Source: Candidatus Zambryskiibacteriota bacterium (GTDB lineage: Bacteria; Patescibacteriota; Minisyncoccia; Phycocordibacterales; WO2-35-19). Taken from it: a DNA stretch of 51,155 nucleotides. The stretch is taken from the NCBI GenBank assembly GCA_016932555.1, contig JAFGCQ010000025.1, positions 1 to 51,155 of the forward strand, read 5' to 3'. A program made the translations under genes and the position numbers. How positions within the stretch are numbered: the first letter of the stretch is position 1; every line of letters starts with the position of its first letter. Shown here piece by piece: positions 48,901 to 51,155 of this stretch. Below the pieces are notes generated by a model. That model was not told the origin of the DNA, ran no database searches, and was given only the letters and a program-made list of their open reading frames with translations.

Positions 48901-49197
48901 GTAGCCAATTTCATTTTTACACAACAAAACTAATCTGTATCTTTCTTTATCTACACCGGCTTGCTTGTCATGTCGAGTTCGACCGGCTAGATAAGCGTCA
49001 ACGCCTATAATAGGTTTAATGCCTTGTTTCTGACACTCTTTATAAAATTCAATCGCTCCGTAAAGGTTTCCATTGTCAGTCAGTGCCAACGCTTCCATTT
49101 CTGCCTCCTTAGCCGCATTGACTAACTCCGGTATTTTGGGTAATGCCTGAAGTAAGCTGTAATGGCTGTGTGTATGTAAGTGAGTAATTTTAGACAT
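45976..49197 (-). CDS. dnaE: DNA polymerase III alpha subunit
   Basis: PHP start THLHTHSHYSLLQALPKI; PDIDMDFAKDRRDEMIEYAKRKYG; ALYRPGPMQFIPDYIERKH. Confidence 0.97.
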   Translation of the reverse strand: MSKITHLHTHSHYSLLQALPKIPELVNAAKEAEMEALALTDNGNLYGAIEFYKECQKQGIKPIIGVDAYLAGRTRHDKQAGVDKERYRLVLLCKNEIGYKNLLKLVTASYLEGFYYKPRIDFELLEKYHEGLICISPSWSGDISTAFRGNNTELAKELIEKYKKIFSEEESLDFYIEITKHPELANHNNYMEKLANFAKEEDVPIVANHNVYYLHPEDREVRETLMAVGQGMMQGDKSNWNDENEDFSFLSVDEMKKRFEDLPEAIFNNQKITGLCNLELKLGEWSFPYIETASGRTHDEELRYLAYKGLEERNLPKSKEVIERLEYELKVIKDKGYSPYFLVVADLLNYAHENGILTNIRGSVSGSLVTYVSSITNLNPLEYEIPFERFLNPDRPSAPDIDMDFAKDRRDEMIEYAKRKYGEKNVAQIGTFGTMMARGSVRDTARALGFSYAQGDKIAKLIPFGSQGFPMTIDKALSEVPELVELYKTDNDSKKIIDMAKKIEGCARHIGVHAAGVVISPSDLTNFTPLQYDPKGEGIITQYDMYSVDENGAGLLKFDFLGLKNLTIIANTIKLAKKTKNVEIDFDNMPIDDKKTFEMLARGETEDLFQLNGDGMTRFLVELKPTTIHDINAMVALYRPGPMQFIPDYIERKHNPGKIKYMDLALEPILKKTYGILVYQDDLLMMAHNLAGYTWGEVDKFRKAVGKKIPEEMAKQKEKFIQGCIEHSKWSEKKARQIWSWIEPFAAYGFNKAHSVSYGRVAYQTAYLKANFPGEYMASVLSAESGDTEKVAYTVAECKRMGIEILPPDINESFSDFTLVKKDPNLLKSSPSKPETIRFGLMTIKNFGESISSIITANRKAKGRFNSLEDFLLRIQDHNLNKKSLEALIKSGAIDAFGERGWLLANLDLLLEYNKEAVGNDSQNSLFSALSASGKYSPLHLREANPATSAQKLSWEKEFLGLYISGHPLDQFKNKLQNQKITVKKIKSNSKENDIVIIGGLIEEIRNILTKSNERMLFIKFADLTDDIEMVVFPRVLQEFRDVFNPNYCIAVKARVSERNGEKTLIAEKAKKL

Positions 49198-49313
49198 GAT
49201 TTGTACCTTGATATTAGCATATTAGCTTTATTCACATGCATATTGAATTATTTAAGAAAATTGTTATTATAAACATTAGGCAGTACCTCAGGTTTCAATA
49301 GCACATTGATGAA

Positions 49314-49397
49314 ATGGCAAACGGAAGAAACGGAGAAATGCTTATGATTGTATTTAATTTTACACTGAAAAAAGAAGCGGGGAAATCTGGATCATGA
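49314..49397 (+). CDS. possible 27-aa small ORF (MANGRNGEMLMIVFNFTLKKEAGKSGS)
   Basis: Lies in a promoter-to-terminator unit between dnaE and rnhB; no homology recognised. Confidence 0.2.
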   Translation: MANGRNGEMLMIVFNFTLKKEAGKSGS

Positions 49398-49441
49398 TGG
49401 GTCTGGCGTGACCTATATCAAGCACCTAACCGAGGTGCAAA

Positions 49442-49473
49442 AGGTCCCACAAAATATCGTGGGACCTTTTTTA
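49442..49473 (+). terminator. Rho-independent terminator
   Basis: AGGTCCCAC-aaaatatc-GTGGGACCTTTTTT. Confidence 0.9.
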
Positions 49474-49494
49474 TTTTGAGGTAAAATATATAGT

Positions 49495-50127
49495 ATGAAA
49501 TTAATTATTGGCATAGATGAGGCAGGGAGGGGATCTTTGGCGGGACCATTAACTTTATCAATATTCGCCGCTCCGCAAAATCTGCGAAACAAGCTTATAA
49601 AAATCCTGGGCGGAAAAATCAAAGATTCCAAAAAAATTTCACCAGAAAATCGAGAAAAAATTTACAAAGAATTTTTGAGATTAAGAAAAGCAAATCAGAT
49701 AGATTTTAATGTAGCTCACACTACAAACATAATAATTGATAGAAGAGGAATCAGCTATGCAACTAAATTAGGAATAAAAAAGTGCCTGAATAAATTAGAA
49801 CACACTAATTGCGGGAAGGAGGGTTCCCCTTCTTCTTTTGAAAAATGTGGTGTAATTAGGTTGGACGGGTTACTAAAGGCGCCTGAGAAATATAAAAACC
49901 AAAAAACTATTATTGGGGGAGATGAAAAAAATATTTTTATCGCTTGCGCTTCCGTAGTTGCTAAAGTCCGCCGTGACCGATTAATGTGTCGTTATGCCAA
50001 AAAATTTTCTCAATATTCTTTTGAAATTCATAAAGGATATGGTACTGCTCTTCACTATAAACTTCTCAAAAAGCACGGTCTTTCTATTCTCCACCGCAGA
50101 TCATTTTTGAAGAAATTGATCAAGTAA
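49495..50127 (+). CDS. rnhB: ribonuclease HII
   Basis: IGIDEAGRGSLAGPL, KDSKKISPENREKIY; IACASVVAKVRRD; HKGYGTALHY. Confidence 0.95.
   Translation: MKLIIGIDEAGRGSLAGPLTLSIFAAPQNLRNKLIKILGGKIKDSKKISPENREKIYKEFLRLRKANQIDFNVAHTTNIIIDRRGISYATKLGIKKCLNKLEHTNCGKEGSPSSFEKCGVIRLDGLLKAPEKYKNQKTIIGGDEKNIFIACASVVAKVRRDRLMCRYAKKFSQYSFEIHKGYGTALHYKLLKKHGLSILHRRSFLKKLIK
49808..49856 (-). repeat. dispersed palindromic repeat R3, copy C, in frame inside rnhB
   Basis: Minus strand attacaccacatttttcaaaagaagaaggggaaccctccttcccgcaat; encodes NCGKEGSPSSFEKCGVI on plus strand. Confidence 0.82.
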
Positions 50128-50166
50128 AATTTGCTTTATTTTCCAATATAAAGTAGGATATCTTCC

Positions 50167-50397
50167 ATGGTAGTCAGGATGAGACATACTCGGGCCCATA
50201 CGGCTAATAGAAGGAGTCATCACAAAATTGATGCTCCTATTTTAACTTTATGTAAAGAATGCGGTTCACCTAAAAAGCCTCACGCCATTTGCGAAGTCTG
50301 CGGCAAATATAAAGGTCGAGAAATCATAAATGTTACTGCCAAGATTGCTAAAAAAGAGAAAAAGATCAAAGAGAAGGAAAAAGAACTAAGTAAATAG
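50167..50397 (+). CDS. rpmF: 50S ribosomal protein bL32
   Basis: RHTRAHTANRRSHHKI...LCKECGSPKKPHAICEVCGKYKGREI. Confidence 0.88.
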   Translation: MVVRMRHTRAHTANRRSHHKIDAPILTLCKECGSPKKPHAICEVCGKYKGREIINVTAKIAKKEKKIKEKEKELSK

Positions 50398-50421
50398 TAA
50401 TTAGAATTCAGTAATTAGAGG

Positions 50422-50452
50422 AAAGACAAGTTTTACACTTGTCTTTATTTTT
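50422..50452 (+). terminator. Rho-independent terminator
   Basis: AAAGACAAG-ttttaca-CTTGTCTTTATTTTTTT. Confidence 0.85.
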
Positions 50453-50509
50453 TTGCTTTTGTTATAATAATTTAAGCTCTAAGCTTTAAGCTTTTAGCTC
50501 ATTCAAAAA

Positions 50510-51155
50510 ATGGCAAATAGGCACCTCGCAAGATCAATAGTTCTTCAGACTCTTTACGAGTGGGATTTTGAAAATCAAAAAATTGATCCGAAAGAAATTT
50601 TGGAAAGGGATGTTACTGAGTTTGCTCCTGGCTTTCAATGTGCAGGTTTTATGAAATCTCTTTTGGAAGGAATTATCTCTAAACAAAAAGATCTTGACGA
50701 TATCATCACTAAAGCCGCTCCTGAATGGCCTATTGAAAAAATTAGTGTTATGGACAGAAATATTCTGCGTTTGGGTCTTTATGAGCTCCTATTTTCTGAT
50801 CACGATCAAGTACCACCTAAAGTGGCTATTAATGAAGCTATTGAGCTCGCTAAAAAATTTGGCGGAGAAACTTCAAGCAAGTTCGTAAATGGCGTCTTGG
50901 GTGCAATCTATAAAGAAATGGGTGAACCTGGTAAAAATGAGACAAGCAGTACTAAAAATAAAAAACCATTTACTTTAGAAATTCATGCCGGAGCGGTAGT
51001 TTATTCTATGCACAAAAATGAGATTTATGTAGCTCTGGTTCATGATGTCTTTGGTCATTGGACTCTAACTAAAGGTAGATTGGAAGAAGGAGAAGATCCA
51101 ACTATTGGTATTGTAAGAGAAGCCAAGGAAGAGCTAGGGCTCGATATCGCCGTTC
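50510..51155 (+). CDS. nusB: NusB-like domain fused to Nudix hydrolase domain (3' end truncated by window)
   Basis: Manual translation MANRHLARSIVLQTLYEWDFENQ...MDRNILRLGLYELLF...VAINEAIELAKKFGGETSSKFVNGVLGAIYKE, then KGRLEEGEDPTIGIVREAKEELGLDI (Nudix box); absent from ORF track. Confidence 0.88.
   Translation, partial: MANRHLARSIVLQTLYEWDFENQKIDPKEILERDVTEFAPGFQCAGFMKSLLEGIISKQKDLDDIITKAAPEWPIEKISVMDRNILRLGLYELLFSDHDQVPPKVAINEAIELAKKFGGETSSKFVNGVLGAIYKEMGEPGKNETSSTKNKKPFTLEIHAGAVVYSMHKNEIYVALVHDVFGHWTLTKGRLEEGEDPTIGIVREAKEELGLDIAV

Noticed and set aside
1-51155. CRISPR arrays, rRNA genes, prophage modules, toxin-antitoxin pairs
   Set aside because: None found on reading; no regularly spaced repeats, no rRNA motifs, no recognisable phage or TA proteins.

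Overview
This 51 kb AT-rich window looks like a chromosomal segment of a Candidate Phyla Radiation (Patescibacteria, probably Parcubacteria-like) bacterium. The lineage is inferred from gene content only. (1) Positions 1-14.4 kb are an accessory surface/secretome island. It has three SipW-dependent (TasA/camelysin-like) signal-peptide proteins, a dedicated SipW-like signal peptidase, a C-terminally anchored surface protein, a CAP/SCP protein, an FN3 + double peptidoglycan-binding-domain protein, and a 1666-aa multidomain protein (LamG-like, M64-type metallopeptidase motif, YetA/rhamnogalacturonan-lyase-like region, SH3-like). (2) Positions 14.4-51 kb are mostly housekeeping: trxB, ftsZ, ftsA, ybeY, rpsU, a divergent HisRS-like protein, lepB, pth, SWIB, rpsA, an RRM protein, a Y1/RAYT transposase, class II RNR, gap, rpiB, split transketolase, pfkB, fba, rplY, a lytic transglycosylase, rpmE, prfA, rpsB, tsf, tRNA-Thr, GT2, a single-chain PheRS, gyrB, a TrpR-like protein, thrS, dnaE, rnhB, rpmF, and a NusB-Nudix fusion cut by the window end. 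The strongest unexplained signals are dispersed palindromic repeats. A ~48-bp family (R3: ATTACACCACAT...hairpin) has three copies, one in frame inside rnhB, and shares its leading ~20 nt with a perfect 40-bp direct repeat flanking the RAYT transposase. An 18-bp palindrome (CCTGCCTGCRCAGGCAGG) sits in frame in both pth and gyrB and encodes LPAQAG. An 18-bp palindrome (GTAGCGATGCATCGCTAC) brackets the TrpR-like regulator. No CRISPR array or rRNA was seen.
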